Made by a program: the position numbers and the translations under genes. Shown in pieces: positions 19,287 to 26,733 of a stretch of DNA of 64,000 nt. Numbering within the stretch: the stretch's first letter is position 1; each line of letters opens with the position of its first letter. Where the stretch lies: positions 2,170,001 through 2,234,000 of the forward strand of contig NZ_CP017580.1 in NCBI RefSeq assembly GCF_001806325.1. Reading direction: 5' to 3'. The notes beneath the pieces are model-generated. The model saw only the letters and a list, made by a program, of their open reading frames with translations. It made no database searches and was not told the DNA's origin. The stretch is from Curtobacterium sp. BH-2-1-1. GTDB taxonomy: Bacteria > Actinomycetota > Actinomycetes > Actinomycetales > Microbacteriaceae.

Positions 19287-19730
19287 TCACCGGGTGGGTT
19301 CCGGCAGTTCCGCGGTCACCTTGTGCAGGAGCTCCTGCAGGGTGGCGCGCTCGTGGGCGTCGAGCGGCGCGAGCAGGACGTCGTCGAGGGCGATCATGGC
19401 GTCCTCGAAGCCGGCGATGAGGGCGATCCCCTCGTCGGTGGCGAAGACCCGTTTCGTCCGGGCGTTCTCGGCGTCCGCCCGGCGTTCGACGAGCCCGCGG
19501 CGCTCGAGTCCCTGCAGGAGACTCGAGACGCTGGCCGCACTCGTCCGGGTGATGTCGGCGATGTCGCGCTGGATCGCGCCGGGCGTGTGCTGCAGGTACC
19601 CGAGCACGAAGCTCTGCTCCTGGGTGAGGTCGCGTTCGCGGACCCATTCCTCGGCCGCCTTGCGCTGCGCCCACCCGATCCAGCGCATCTGCTGGAGGGG
19701 CGTGTCGAACCGGGGTGCCTGCTGCGTCAT
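19287..19730 (-). CDS. MarR family transcriptional regulator
   Basis: A 147-residue winged-helix regulator. The DNA-binding core is visible (QRDIADITRTSAASVSSLLQ, then GLERRGLVERRADAENARTK), flanked by dimerisation helices. It starts at ATG 19730 (MTQQAPRF); upstream in-frame codons lie across the promoter. Its own promoter carries direct repeats and its probable target is the MATE pump gene downstream, so autorepression relieved by a ligand is likely. Confidence 0.88.
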   Translation of the reverse strand: MTQQAPRFDTPLQQMRWIGWAQRKAAEEWVRERDLTQEQSFVLGYLQHTPGAIQRDIADITRTSAASVSSLLQGLERRGLVERRADAENARTKRVFATDEGIALIAGFEDAMIALDDVLLAPLDAHERATLQELLHKVTAELPEPTR

Positions 19731-19737
19731 GATCAGA

Positions 19738-19766
19738 ACGCTAACTGTTCGACCTCTAACTGTCAA
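19738..19766 (-). promoter_or_regulatory. marR promoter with overlapping operator repeats
   Basis: Read on the minus strand, TTGACA (19761-19766), a 17-base spacer and TAGCGT (19738-19743) end 7 bases before the marR ATG, so the mRNA should be leaderless. Two direct repeats (CTAACTGT on the plus strand, 19741-19748 and 19756-19763) overlap the -10 and -35, and GTTCGA/TCGAAC (19747-19752, 19770-19775) form an inverted pair. These are good candidates for the MarR operator. Confidence 0.65.
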
Positions 19767-19787
19767 CACTCGAACTGATCCGCTCAC

Positions 19788-20147
19788 GGCGTGCCCCGAA
19801 CGGGGGTATCGCCACGACGGGGGACCCCCCTTGTAGATTGCACAGGAAACGCGGTCTCACCAACCGCTCATCCTCAGCTCGACGACGCAGCCGAGCCCAC
19901 CCGGGGGGATCAGGACATGGCACGAGGACGAACGATGCGCGCACGATCGATGCGCCCGTCCGTGGACGCTGCCTGCACCGCTCCCCGCCTCGCCGGGGGT
20001 GATCACCCCGGATAGCCGCGCCCGCGCGCAGCACGACGCGCACACGTGACTCCGGGCCGCCCCACCAGCGCGCCCGTCGGATCTCCCGCCCCACCAGCGG
20101 GGGATGGATCAGCAGGCGGACGACCTCCGCCTGGAGGAAGAGGCACC
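19788..20147. other. Long leader region before the surface protein gene
   Basis: No well-supported gene lies in this 360-base stretch. It has a GC-rich start, a possible 32-codon frame at 19917-20015 with a GGGGGGATCAGG ribosome-like site, a 14-base palindrome (GGGGTGATCACCCC, 19996-20009) and the ribosome site GGAGGAAGAGG before ATG 20148. It may be a regulated 5' leader. Confidence 0.4.
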
Positions 20148-22226
20148 ATGCCACGCACTGCAACACGCTTCGCGCTCCGCGCGGGCGCCACGGCCACCGT
20201 CGCGGCCGTGATCATCGGGGGAGCAGCCCTCCCCGCACACGCCGCTGCGACCGACGCGACCCAGGCCGAGGGCCGTCTGCTCTCCGGCAGCGGCTCCGTC
20301 GACCTCGACAGCGTCGCGGCGCTCGCCGGGTCCTTCGGCGCGACCGCTCCCGGCGGGGCGACCGCCGGGCAGTCCGACCCGCTCGACCTCTCGGTGCTGA
20401 ACAGCATCGGGATCAACGTCCCCGGGGGCATCCAACTGCTCGGCCAGAACGGTCTCGTGAACGTCGGCGTCGCCGGCCAGGTCGCGAGCACGGACACCAC
20501 CTCGGCGGTCGCGGCCGCCGGAGCCGTCGGCGCGGACGGCGCGATCCAGGTCGGTCCGGGCACCCCCGGCGCCGGCGCCACCGTGAACCTCACCCCGCTG
20601 CTCGGCGACCTCGACGTCGACGGCGTCGTGAGCGAGCTCTCGGTCGGGCTCGGCGCGCTGTCCGCCCGGGCCGAGGCGACGCGGACGTTCGGCGCTCCGG
20701 ACGTCACCACCGACTACCAGGTCGCCGGCGCGCAGGTCCGGCTCGTCAGCCCCGCCGTCCAGCAGCTCGTGACGTCGCTGGACACGACGCTCGGCACCAC
20801 CGACGACACCGTGAACGCGGCGATCGGCGAGGACGGTCTCACCACCGACCTCACCGCGGCGCTGCTCGACCCGGTGACCGACGCCGTGAACACCCTCGGG
20901 CTCGGGGTCCTGACCCTCGACGACACCACCGCCCAGCTCACCGCCGACGTGGACCTGCAGGGTGCGCTCGCCACCGTGACGCAGCAGCCGCTCACCGACG
21001 GCCCGGTCACGATCGACCTGTCCACGGGCGTGGTCACGATCGACCTCGCGCAGCTCTACACGCTGAACGACCTGCCGGCGAACACCACGCTGCTCGACGA
21101 CGCGACGATCAACGCGCAGATCACCGGCGCGATCTCGGACATCCTGACCGAGCAGCTGCCGGCACTCCTCACCACGACGCTCACGAACGCCCTGGACGTC
21201 GCCGACGTGCAGCTCGTCGTGGACACCGGCGTCGACCTGCTCGGAGCCGACGTGGCGGGGCTGACCCTCACGGTCGACACCACCGTCGGGGACCTGCTCG
21301 GCACCGGTGACGGCGCCACGCTCACGGTCACCGGCGACGGGATCCTCGGCCCGGTGCTCGGCACGCTCGACCCGCTGCTGCAGCCGCTGCTCGGCTCGAC
21401 CATCGTCCCGGCGCTGACCGGCATCCTCGGTGACGTGCTCGGCGGGGACTTCGTGGCGGACACCGTGCAGACCCTGCTCACCACCATCACGTCGACCGTC
21501 ACGGCGCTCGACCCGCTGCTCGACGTGGTGAACCAGCTCGTCTCCGTCACGATCAACTCGCAGACCGCCCCGGCGTTCACCGAGCCGACCGCCGACGACA
21601 CCGGGGCCACCACGGTCCGGGCCGTCCGCGTGCAGCTCCTGCCGGCGGCGGACCTGGCGACCGTCGACCTCGCGACGGCGACCGTGCAGGCGGACCCGTT
21701 CGCGGGCATCGCCATCACCTCGCCCGAGGACGGGACGGACTACACGGTCCCGGCGGACGACGACACCACCTCGGTGCCGGTCACGGGCACCGCGGAGCCG
21801 GGCGCCGACGTCGACGTCACGCTCGACGGTGACGACGAGGGCACGCAGTCGACCGTCGCGGGCGAGGACGGCACGTGGACGGTCACGTTCCCCGGGGTCG
21901 CCGTCGGTGACCACGAGGCCGAGGCGGTCGAGACGATCGGCACGCTCGTGAGCGACCCCGCCGCGGTGACCTTCGCGGTCGCAGCAGCACCGGTCGACCC
22001 GACCGACCCGGGCACGCCGGGTACGCCCGGTACGCCGGGGACCCCCGGAGGCGCAGGCGGCCCCGGCGGCGCGGGCGGTGCCGGTGCCGGTGCGGTCGGC
22101 AACGGCACGGGTGCCGGGAGCCTCGCCTACACCGGTGCCGAGCTCCTGCCGCTGCTGCTCCTCGCCGGGCTGCTCCTCGCGGCCGGCGGCGGCACGCTCG
22201 TCGCGCGGCGCATGCGTCGAGCCTGA
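20148..22226 (+). CDS. Choice-of-anchor-G-type surface protein with LAxTG sorting signal
   Basis: A 692-residue exported protein. A Sec signal peptide (residues 1-33, cut after AHA) leads into the choice-of-anchor G family N-terminus (QAEGRLLSGSGSVDLDSV). About 450 residues of Thr/Val/Asp-rich sequence follow (VTDAVNTLGLGVLTLDDTTA), then an Ig-like repeat (about 525-610) and a Pro/Gly linker. The C-terminus is a cell-wall sorting signal: LAYTG, a hydrophobic helix and RRMRR. LAxTG is the motif used by class E sortases of high-GC Gram-positives, so covalent wall attachment is likely. Function unknown; adhesion or surface structure is possible. Confidence 0.85.
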   Translation: MPRTATRFALRAGATATVAAVIIGGAALPAHAAATDATQAEGRLLSGSGSVDLDSVAALAGSFGATAPGGATAGQSDPLDLSVLNSIGINVPGGIQLLGQNGLVNVGVAGQVASTDTTSAVAAAGAVGADGAIQVGPGTPGAGATVNLTPLLGDLDVDGVVSELSVGLGALSARAEATRTFGAPDVTTDYQVAGAQVRLVSPAVQQLVTSLDTTLGTTDDTVNAAIGEDGLTTDLTAALLDPVTDAVNTLGLGVLTLDDTTAQLTADVDLQGALATVTQQPLTDGPVTIDLSTGVVTIDLAQLYTLNDLPANTTLLDDATINAQITGAISDILTEQLPALLTTTLTNALDVADVQLVVDTGVDLLGADVAGLTLTVDTTVGDLLGTGDGATLTVTGDGILGPVLGTLDPLLQPLLGSTIVPALTGILGDVLGGDFVADTVQTLLTTITSTVTALDPLLDVVNQLVSVTINSQTAPAFTEPTADDTGATTVRAVRVQLLPAADLATVDLATATVQADPFAGIAITSPEDGTDYTVPADDDTTSVPVTGTAEPGADVDVTLDGDDEGTQSTVAGEDGTWTVTFPGVAVGDHEAEAVETIGTLVSDPAAVTFAVAAAPVDPTDPGTPGTPGTPGTPGGAGGPGGAGGAGAGAVGNGTGAGSLAYTGAELLPLLLLAGLLLAAGGGTLVARRMRRA

Positions 22227-22230
22227 CACG

Positions 22231-22260
22231 GACGGGCGCCGGCGGGTACCGGCGCCCGTC
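22231..22260 (+). terminator. Terminator of the surface protein gene
   Basis: A 12-bp stem (GACGGGCGCCGG with complement) and a 6-base loop, starting 5 bases after the stop codon. Confidence 0.75.
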
Positions 22261-22297
22261 TCCCGGGTCCGCGGCGCGTTCGGGTCGCCGCGGTCCC

Positions 22298-22335
22298 GCC
22301 GGTGCGGTGGTGGTTCGGGCCACCACCGCACCGGC
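22298..22335 (+). terminator. Second strong hairpin
   Basis: A perfect 16-bp stem (GCCGGTGCGGTGGTGG and complement) with a TTCG-containing loop, 37 bases after the first hairpin. It is either a tandem terminator or a structured element upstream of the small ORF. Confidence 0.5.
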
Positions 22336-22382
22336 ACCCCTCGTCCCGCCGCCGGCCCCTCCCGGCCGGCCGACTCGATCCA

Positions 22383-22442
22383 CCGCTTCCGACCGCTTCC
22401 GACCGCTTCCGACCGCTTCCGACCGCTTCCGACCGCTTCCGA
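22383..22442 (+). repeat. Six 10-bp tandem repeats (CCGCTTCCGA)
   Basis: Six identical head-to-tail copies end 19 bases before the small ORF at 22462. Slippage during replication could change copy number and so the spacing of any promoter or leader element. Confidence 0.9.
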
Positions 22443-22461
22443 CCGCGACGTGAGGACCACC

Positions 22462-22629
22462 GTGCACGACCACGACACCCACCCGCTCGACCGCCACGTC
22501 GGGCCCCCGCACGTCGAACGCTTCGTCCTCACCCGGGCGCAGGAGACCATCGGCGTCGTCTGCACCTGCGCGATCGGGGCCGACCACGACAACACCATCC
22601 GTCCGGTCGGCGCGGATCGCGTCCACTGA
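22462..22629 (+). CDS. Putative 55-residue His-rich small protein
   Basis: The product begins VHDHDTHPLDRHVGPPHVERF and ends NTIRPVGADRVH, with seven histidines and a CTC (Cys-Thr-Cys) motif that could bind metal. GTG 22462 is preceded by GAGGA at 5 bases, a much better start than GTG 22450. Codon third positions are almost all G/C. No family is recognised. It sits between the tandem 10-bp repeats and nadE. Confidence 0.5.
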   Translation: MHDHDTHPLDRHVGPPHVERFVLTRAQETIGVVCTCAIGADHDNTIRPVGADRVH

Positions 22630-22656
22630 ACCCTGTGCACGCGGCGGATGCAGCGG

Positions 22657-22662
22657 GATACT
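22657..22662 (+). promoter_or_regulatory. -10-like GATACT before nadE
   Basis: GATACT ends 6 bases before GTG 22669. With no ribosome site upstream, this suggests a leaderless nadE mRNA and favours GTG 22669 over ATG 22648. Confidence 0.45.
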
Positions 22663-22668
22663 GGGGTG

Positions 22669-23496
22669 GTGCGTGAACTCCAAGCCGCCATCGCAGCGGA
22701 CCTCAACGTCCAGCCGACCATCGACCCGGAGCAGGAGATCGCCCGTCGCGTCGGGTTCCTCCGGGACTACCTGCTCACCACCGGCGCCAAGGGCTACCTG
22801 CTCGCGATCAGCGGCGGCCAGGACTCGACGCTCGCCGGACGCCTGACCCAGCTCGCCGTCGAGTCGCTCCGCGCCGAGGGGCACCCCGCCGAGTTCACCA
22901 CCGTCCGCATGCCGTACCGCGTGCAGGCCGACGAGGACGACGCCCAGCTCGCGCTGCGGTTCATCGCGGCCGACCCGGGCATCACCGTGAACATCGAGCA
23001 CGGTGTCGACGGGGTCATGCAGGACACCGCGGCCTCGGGGGTGGAGCTGAGCGACTTCGTGAAGGGCAACGTCAAGGCCCGGATGCGGATGGTCGCGCAG
23101 TACGCCGTCGCCGGGCAGCGGGGGCTCCTCGTCGTCGGGACCGACCACGCGGCCGAGGCCGTGACCGGCTTCTTCACGAAGTACGGCGACGGCGGTGTCG
23201 ACCTCACCCCGCTCACCGGGCTGTCGAAGAGCCAGGGCCGGCAGCTGCTCGAGCACCTCGGCGCCCCGGCCCGCCTGTACGAGAAGGCCCCCACCGCCGA
23301 CCTGCTCGACGAGACGCCCGGCCAGACGGACGAGGCGAACCTCGGGCTGTCGTACGCCGAGATCGACGCGTACCTGCAGGGCCACGACGTGCCGATCGAG
23401 GTCGCCGAGGCGATCGAGTCGCGCTACCGGGCGACGGAGCACAAGCGCCAGGTCCCGGCGACGCCCTTCGACGACTGGTGGCGTGCGGGCGCGTAG
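22669..23496 (+). CDS. nadE: Ammonia-dependent NAD synthetase
   Basis: A 275-residue enzyme of the E. coli NadE type, making NAD from deamido-NAD, ATP and ammonia. The P-loop [10 protein letters not shown] is near residue 45; the ATP/NaAD-binding segments [19 protein letters not shown] and [13 protein letters not shown] follow. It lacks the glutaminase domain found in mycobacterial NadE, so it uses free ammonia. With GTG 22669 the length equals E. coli NadE (275); ATG 22648 would add seven residues. The gene ends in a large terminator. Confidence 0.93.
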   Translation: MRELQAAIAADLNVQPTIDPEQEIARRVGFLRDYLLTTGAKGYLLAISGGQDSTLAGRLTQLAVESLRAEGHPAEFTTVRMPYRVQADEDDAQLALRFIAADPGITVNIEHGVDGVMQDTAASGVELSDFVKGNVKARMRMVAQYAVAGQRGLLVVGTDHAAEAVTGFFTKYGDGGVDLTPLTGLSKSQGRQLLEHLGAPARLYEKAPTADLLDETPGQTDEANLGLSYAEIDAYLQGHDVPIEVAEAIESRYRATEHKRQVPATPFDDWWRAGA

Positions 23497-23515
23497 GCGC
23501 TGACGCGACCCCGTC

Positions 23516-23556
23516 CAGGAGGCGCGGTGCGGGTCCGTCCCGCACCGCGCCTCCTG
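23516..23556. terminator. nadE terminator (GGAGGCGCGG family)
   Basis: Perfect 18-base arms (CAGGAGGCGCGGTGCGGG and complement) with loop TCCGT, 20 bases after the nadE stop. Confidence 0.8.
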
Positions 23557-23574
23557 TCTGTCCGTGCGTTCTCC

Positions 23575-23580
23575 TACGAT
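23575..23580 (+). promoter_or_regulatory. -10-like TACGAT of the flotillin gene
   Basis: TACGAT lies about 60 bases before the flotillin ATG, which in this case has a normal ribosome site (GGGGGAG). The transcript would start just after the nadE terminator. Confidence 0.4.
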
Positions 23581-23641
23581 GGGAGCCAACGGAACAACAG
23601 ATGCGGAATCCAGGCTGCGGCCTGTTCCACGAGGGGGAGTC

Positions 23642-25090
23642 ATGGAAGTCCTGTTCGCGCTCGGAGCCGTCCCGCTGATCGTCGTGGGGGTCGTCGTCCT
23701 GGCGGTCATCGTGCTGATCTACGCGAAGCTCGTCTACCGCAACGCCGGCGCCGACGAAGCGCTCATCATCACCGGCAAGCGCTCCCGCAAGGTGAAGAAC
23801 CCCGACGGCACCGAGACGGTCGAGTCCGGGATCAAGGTCGTCCTCGGCGCCGGTGTCCTGGTCCGGCCGTTCTTCGAGCGCGTCGCCAAGATCTCGCTGA
23901 GCTCGCGCGCGATCGACATCAACGTGAACGCGCAGGACTCCCGCGGCGTGACCATCGACGTCGAGGCCGTGGCGCTCGTCAAGGTGGGCGAGGCCGACGC
24001 GTCGATCCGGGCCGCCGCGCAGCGGTTCCTCGGCCAGGAGAAGAAGATCGACGACTTCGCGCGCGAGGTCCTGTCCGGTTCCCTCCGTGCCTCGATCGGT
24101 GCGACCGACGTGTCGACCATCATCCGCAACCGCGACCAGCTCACCGTCGCCGTGCTCGACGTCGCGAAGGACGCCCTGCACAGCCAGGGACTCGACGTCG
24201 ACTCGTTCGAGATCAAGGGCATCTCCGACCGCAACGACTACATCAGTGACCTCGGACGTGCCGAGCGCGCGCGGGTCCGGCTCGAGGCCGAGAACGCCGA
24301 GGCCCAGGCCGACCGCGAAGCGCGTGAAGCCCGTGCCACGGCCGACCAGGCCATCGCCGAGGCGGAGAACACCCTCGCGATCCGTCGGGCCGCGCTGCAG
24401 CTCGACGCCGACCGTGCCTCCGCCGAAGCCGCCGCCGCCGGCCCGCTCGCCCAGGCCCGCGCGGCGCAGGGCGTCGTCGAGCAGGAGCAGCTGACCGCGC
24501 AGAAGCGTGCCGAACTCCGCCGTGCCGAGCTCGAGTCCGAGGTGTCCGCGGTGGCCGAGGCGCAGGCGCGCAAGACCCGCGTCGAGGCCGAGGCGGCCGC
24601 CGCTGCCCAGGTCGAGACCGCCCGTGCCCAGGCAGAGGCCCGACGCATCTCGGCCGAGGCAATCGCCGCCGAGGCCCAGGCCGAGTCCGAGGCGCGCAAG
24701 CTCGCGGCCGACGCCTCCCGCGCCGAGGGTGAAGCCGCCGCCGACGCGATCCGCGCCAAGGGCCAGGCCGAGGCCGACGCCACGAAGGCACAGGCGGACG
24801 CACTCGCCCAGCACTCCGAGGCCGTCCTCCGGGTGAAGGCGATCGAGACGCTGCCGAGCATCGCCCGCGAGCTCGCGGCCCCGATGGGCAACATCGACAA
24901 GCTGACCGTCGTGTCCTCCGACGGCGCCGGAGCGCTCTCGAAGAGCGTGGTCAGTCAGTTCAGCGAAGTCGACGCCCTGCTCGGGACGACGGCCGGCTTC
25001 ACGCTGAGCGACATCGTCAAGAGCACCACGACGGGGCAGGCCGCAGCCCGCGCCGTCGTGCGTGAGCAGGAGTCCGCGGCGGCCGAGTAG
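23642..25090 (+). CDS. Flotillin-like SPFH protein
   Basis: A 482-residue membrane-associated protein. One N-terminal transmembrane helix (about residues 5-30) leads to an SPFH/Band 7 domain (35-200) and a long Ala/Glu-rich coiled coil (about 205-400, with heptad-like RAELESEVSAVAEAQARKTR). The C-terminal segment contains IDKLTVVSSDGAGALSKSV, typical of flotillins. Such proteins form oligomers that organise membrane microdomains. GGGGGAG precedes ATG 23642. No NfeD partner gene is adjacent, which is unusual, since bacterial flotillins often come with one. Confidence 0.9.
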   Translation: MEVLFALGAVPLIVVGVVVLAVIVLIYAKLVYRNAGADEALIITGKRSRKVKNPDGTETVESGIKVVLGAGVLVRPFFERVAKISLSSRAIDINVNAQDSRGVTIDVEAVALVKVGEADASIRAAAQRFLGQEKKIDDFAREVLSGSLRASIGATDVSTIIRNRDQLTVAVLDVAKDALHSQGLDVDSFEIKGISDRNDYISDLGRAERARVRLEAENAEAQADREAREARATADQAIAEAENTLAIRRAALQLDADRASAEAAAAGPLAQARAAQGVVEQEQLTAQKRAELRRAELESEVSAVAEAQARKTRVEAEAAAAAQVETARAQAEARRISAEAIAAEAQAESEARKLAADASRAEGEAAADAIRAKGQAEADATKAQADALAQHSEAVLRVKAIETLPSIARELAAPMGNIDKLTVVSSDGAGALSKSVVSQFSEVDALLGTTAGFTLSDIVKSTTTGQAAARAVVREQESAAAE

Positions 25091-25123
25091 CCGAACCGTC
25101 GTCCGGCGCGGGCGCGGCGGGGG

Positions 25124-25543
25124 TCAGTCCTCGTCGCGCCCGTCGTCGTCGCGGCGGTCGCGCTGCTGCCCGCCGGCGTCCTCGCGCTCACCGGCGCCGT
25201 CGTGTCCGTCCCGGCGCTGGTCCGCCAGGCGCTGCTGCCAGACGACGCTGCGGGCGGCTCCCTCGAGGATGTCGTCGACGCTCCGGCCGGTCTGCGCGGC
25301 GAGGGCACCGCTGAGACCCGCGGTGAGCGTGCCCCCGGCCGACGCCAGTCGTTCGACCACCTGCTCCTGCCGTTCGGTCAACGGTTCGTCGATCATCTCG
25401 TCGATGGTGTCGCGGATGTTCTGCTCGCTCGCGTCCAGGGCCGCCTCGTCGCCCGAGTGCAGTGCTGCTGCCTCGCCGACGACGACGAGTCCGAGCCGCG
25501 CAGCATCGTCTTCCGGACGCTGGCCTTCGTGCTCGTCAGTCAT
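25124..25543 (-). CDS. Hypothetical acidic 139-residue protein
   Basis: A soluble, highly charged protein starting MTDEHEGQRPEDDAARLGL. The middle (residues 30-95) is predicted helical (EQNIRDTIDEMIDEPLTERQ), and the tail is an Asp/Arg/Gly-rich low-complexity stretch. No catalytic motif or membrane segment is visible. It follows the phosphotransferase gene on the same strand by 25 bases and may be co-transcribed with it. It is convergent with the flotillin gene. Confidence 0.65.
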   Translation of the reverse strand: MTDEHEGQRPEDDAARLGLVVVGEAAALHSGDEAALDASEQNIRDTIDEMIDEPLTERQEQVVERLASAGGTLTAGLSGALAAQTGRSVDDILEGAARSVVWQQRLADQRRDGHDGAGEREDAGGQQRDRRDDDGRDED

Positions 25544-25568
25544 GGGCGGGACGGTACGCTCGACTGGA

Positions 25569-26549
25569 TCACGCTTCCTGGACAGTGGGGTACGTGGGCT
25601 CTTCCCCCGGCGGCAGTCCTCCCCACCGTCGCAGCAGCCACTCGGCGGCCGCCAGCCCCTCGCGTCGCTGGAAGTCCCGGAGCGTCGGCATGTGCGGGAT
25701 CGCCGGGCGTGACGCCTTCTCGAAGAACGTCCCGGCGAGCCCGGCGAGGACCGCGTCCACGCTCGACGCCGGCACCCCCGCGAACACCCGGTGGGTGGCG
25801 AGGTGGTGCTCGACGTCGGCGTCCTCGCCGCGCACCAGTACGTCGAGCAGGTAGGTGAGCGGGTCGAGCCAGTGCGCGCCGACGGCCGCCCACGGCCAGT
25901 CGATGACCCAGACGACACCGTCCGCGTCGACGAGCAGGTTGTCGGCGCGGCAGTCGACGTGCGCCAGGGAATCGCCATCGACGGCCGCCGCGGCGCCGCG
26001 TGCCGCCCGCGCCATCGCGGGCGCAGCGGCGACCACGTGCGCCGGGACGACGTCGGGGACGCCTGAGGCGGCCATCCGGTCCCAGGCGCCGAAGTCCTCG
26101 ACGAGGTCGTCCGCGACGCGCGGGAGCTGTGCGAGCGTCCCGGTGGCGGTCGGCAGCGTGTCGAGTGCGTCGAGCACGGCGGTGACGTCGGACCCGTCGC
26201 CCGCCGTGCCGGGGTGGTGTCCGTCCACGTCCTCGATGACGAGGGCGATCCAATCGTCGCCGTCGACGGTCCCGCGCACGGTGTCGATCAGCCGAGGTGC
26301 CTGCACCGAACCGGGCAGGTGGCCCATGACCTCGGCCTCACGCTCGTGCATCCCGAAGCCGTCCGGGTTCCGCGACCGAGAGAGCGTCTTCACGAACGCT
26401 CGTCGACCGTCCGCGGTGACCACCCGGTCGGCGCCACCGGGGGAGTACCCGCCCGCCTGTGACTCGGCCTGTGCCACCGCACCCCCGAGCACCGTCTCGA
26501 TGCGCTCCCGCAGGACTGCCGGCACATCGGTCCACGTCGTCCGCCCCAT
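25569..26549 (-). CDS. APH-family phosphotransferase
   Basis: A 326-residue protein with the aminoglycoside phosphotransferase/choline kinase fold. The nucleotide-binding lysine is in RRAFVKTLSRS, the Brenner-type catalytic loop is HVDCRADNLLVD (about 215-226; the usual HGD is HVD here) and the metal-binding DFG-like segment is VIDWPWAAVG. The start is ATG 26549 (MGRTTWTDV); the upstream codons run into the divergent MFS promoter. Such enzymes phosphorylate small alcohols, sugars or drugs. The substrate is not evident and drug resistance should not be assumed. Confidence 0.82.
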   Translation of the reverse strand: MGRTTWTDVPAVLRERIETVLGGAVAQAESQAGGYSPGGADRVVTADGRRAFVKTLSRSRNPDGFGMHEREAEVMGHLPGSVQAPRLIDTVRGTVDGDDWIALVIEDVDGHHPGTAGDGSDVTAVLDALDTLPTATGTLAQLPRVADDLVEDFGAWDRMAASGVPDVVPAHVVAAAPAMARAARGAAAAVDGDSLAHVDCRADNLLVDADGVVWVIDWPWAAVGAHWLDPLTYLLDVLVRGEDADVEHHLATHRVFAGVPASSVDAVLAGLAGTFFEKASRPAIPHMPTLRDFQRREGLAAAEWLLRRWGGLPPGEEPTYPTVQEA

Positions 26550-26610
26550 GCGGCCCACGGTACCTGAGGAGGCGTTCACAAACATGCACAATGGGAAAGA
26601 TTGCGTATGT

Positions 26611-26649
26611 AGCAAAGGTGCTCATGGTGTAAAGTTGCAGCGTCTGCAA
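26611..26649. promoter_or_regulatory. Paired TTGC-N7-GCAA operators upstream of MFS exporter
   Basis: Two 15-base inverted repeats with the same outer tetrads, TTGCGTATGTAGCAA (26611-26625) and TTGCAGCGTCTGCAA (26635-26649), lie 24 bases apart centre to centre in a locally AT-rich promoter. The TetR regulator encoded just after the exporter is the obvious candidate to bind them. Confidence 0.6.
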
Positions 26650-26733
26650 GGTTGACCCGCCGTCAACGGCCCGCCACGACGCCCCGGCGTCCCTCGCGAC
26701 CACGACCACCACACGCACCCCTGAAGGACCCCC

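Noticed and set aside
22383..22442. Tandem 10-bp repeats considered as a CRISPR or telomere-like array
   Set aside because: The unit is too short, there are no spacers and no cas genes.
20109..22721. An 870-codon minus-strand frame opposite the surface protein
   Set aside because: It is the complement of a real gene with signal peptide, Ig-like repeat and sorting signal. The antisense product is low-complexity Arg/Gly/Asp.
25569..26549. Antibiotic-resistance aminoglycoside kinase
   Set aside because: Only the general APH fold is visible (HVD instead of HGD in the catalytic loop), with no resistance context. Many such proteins act on other substrates.
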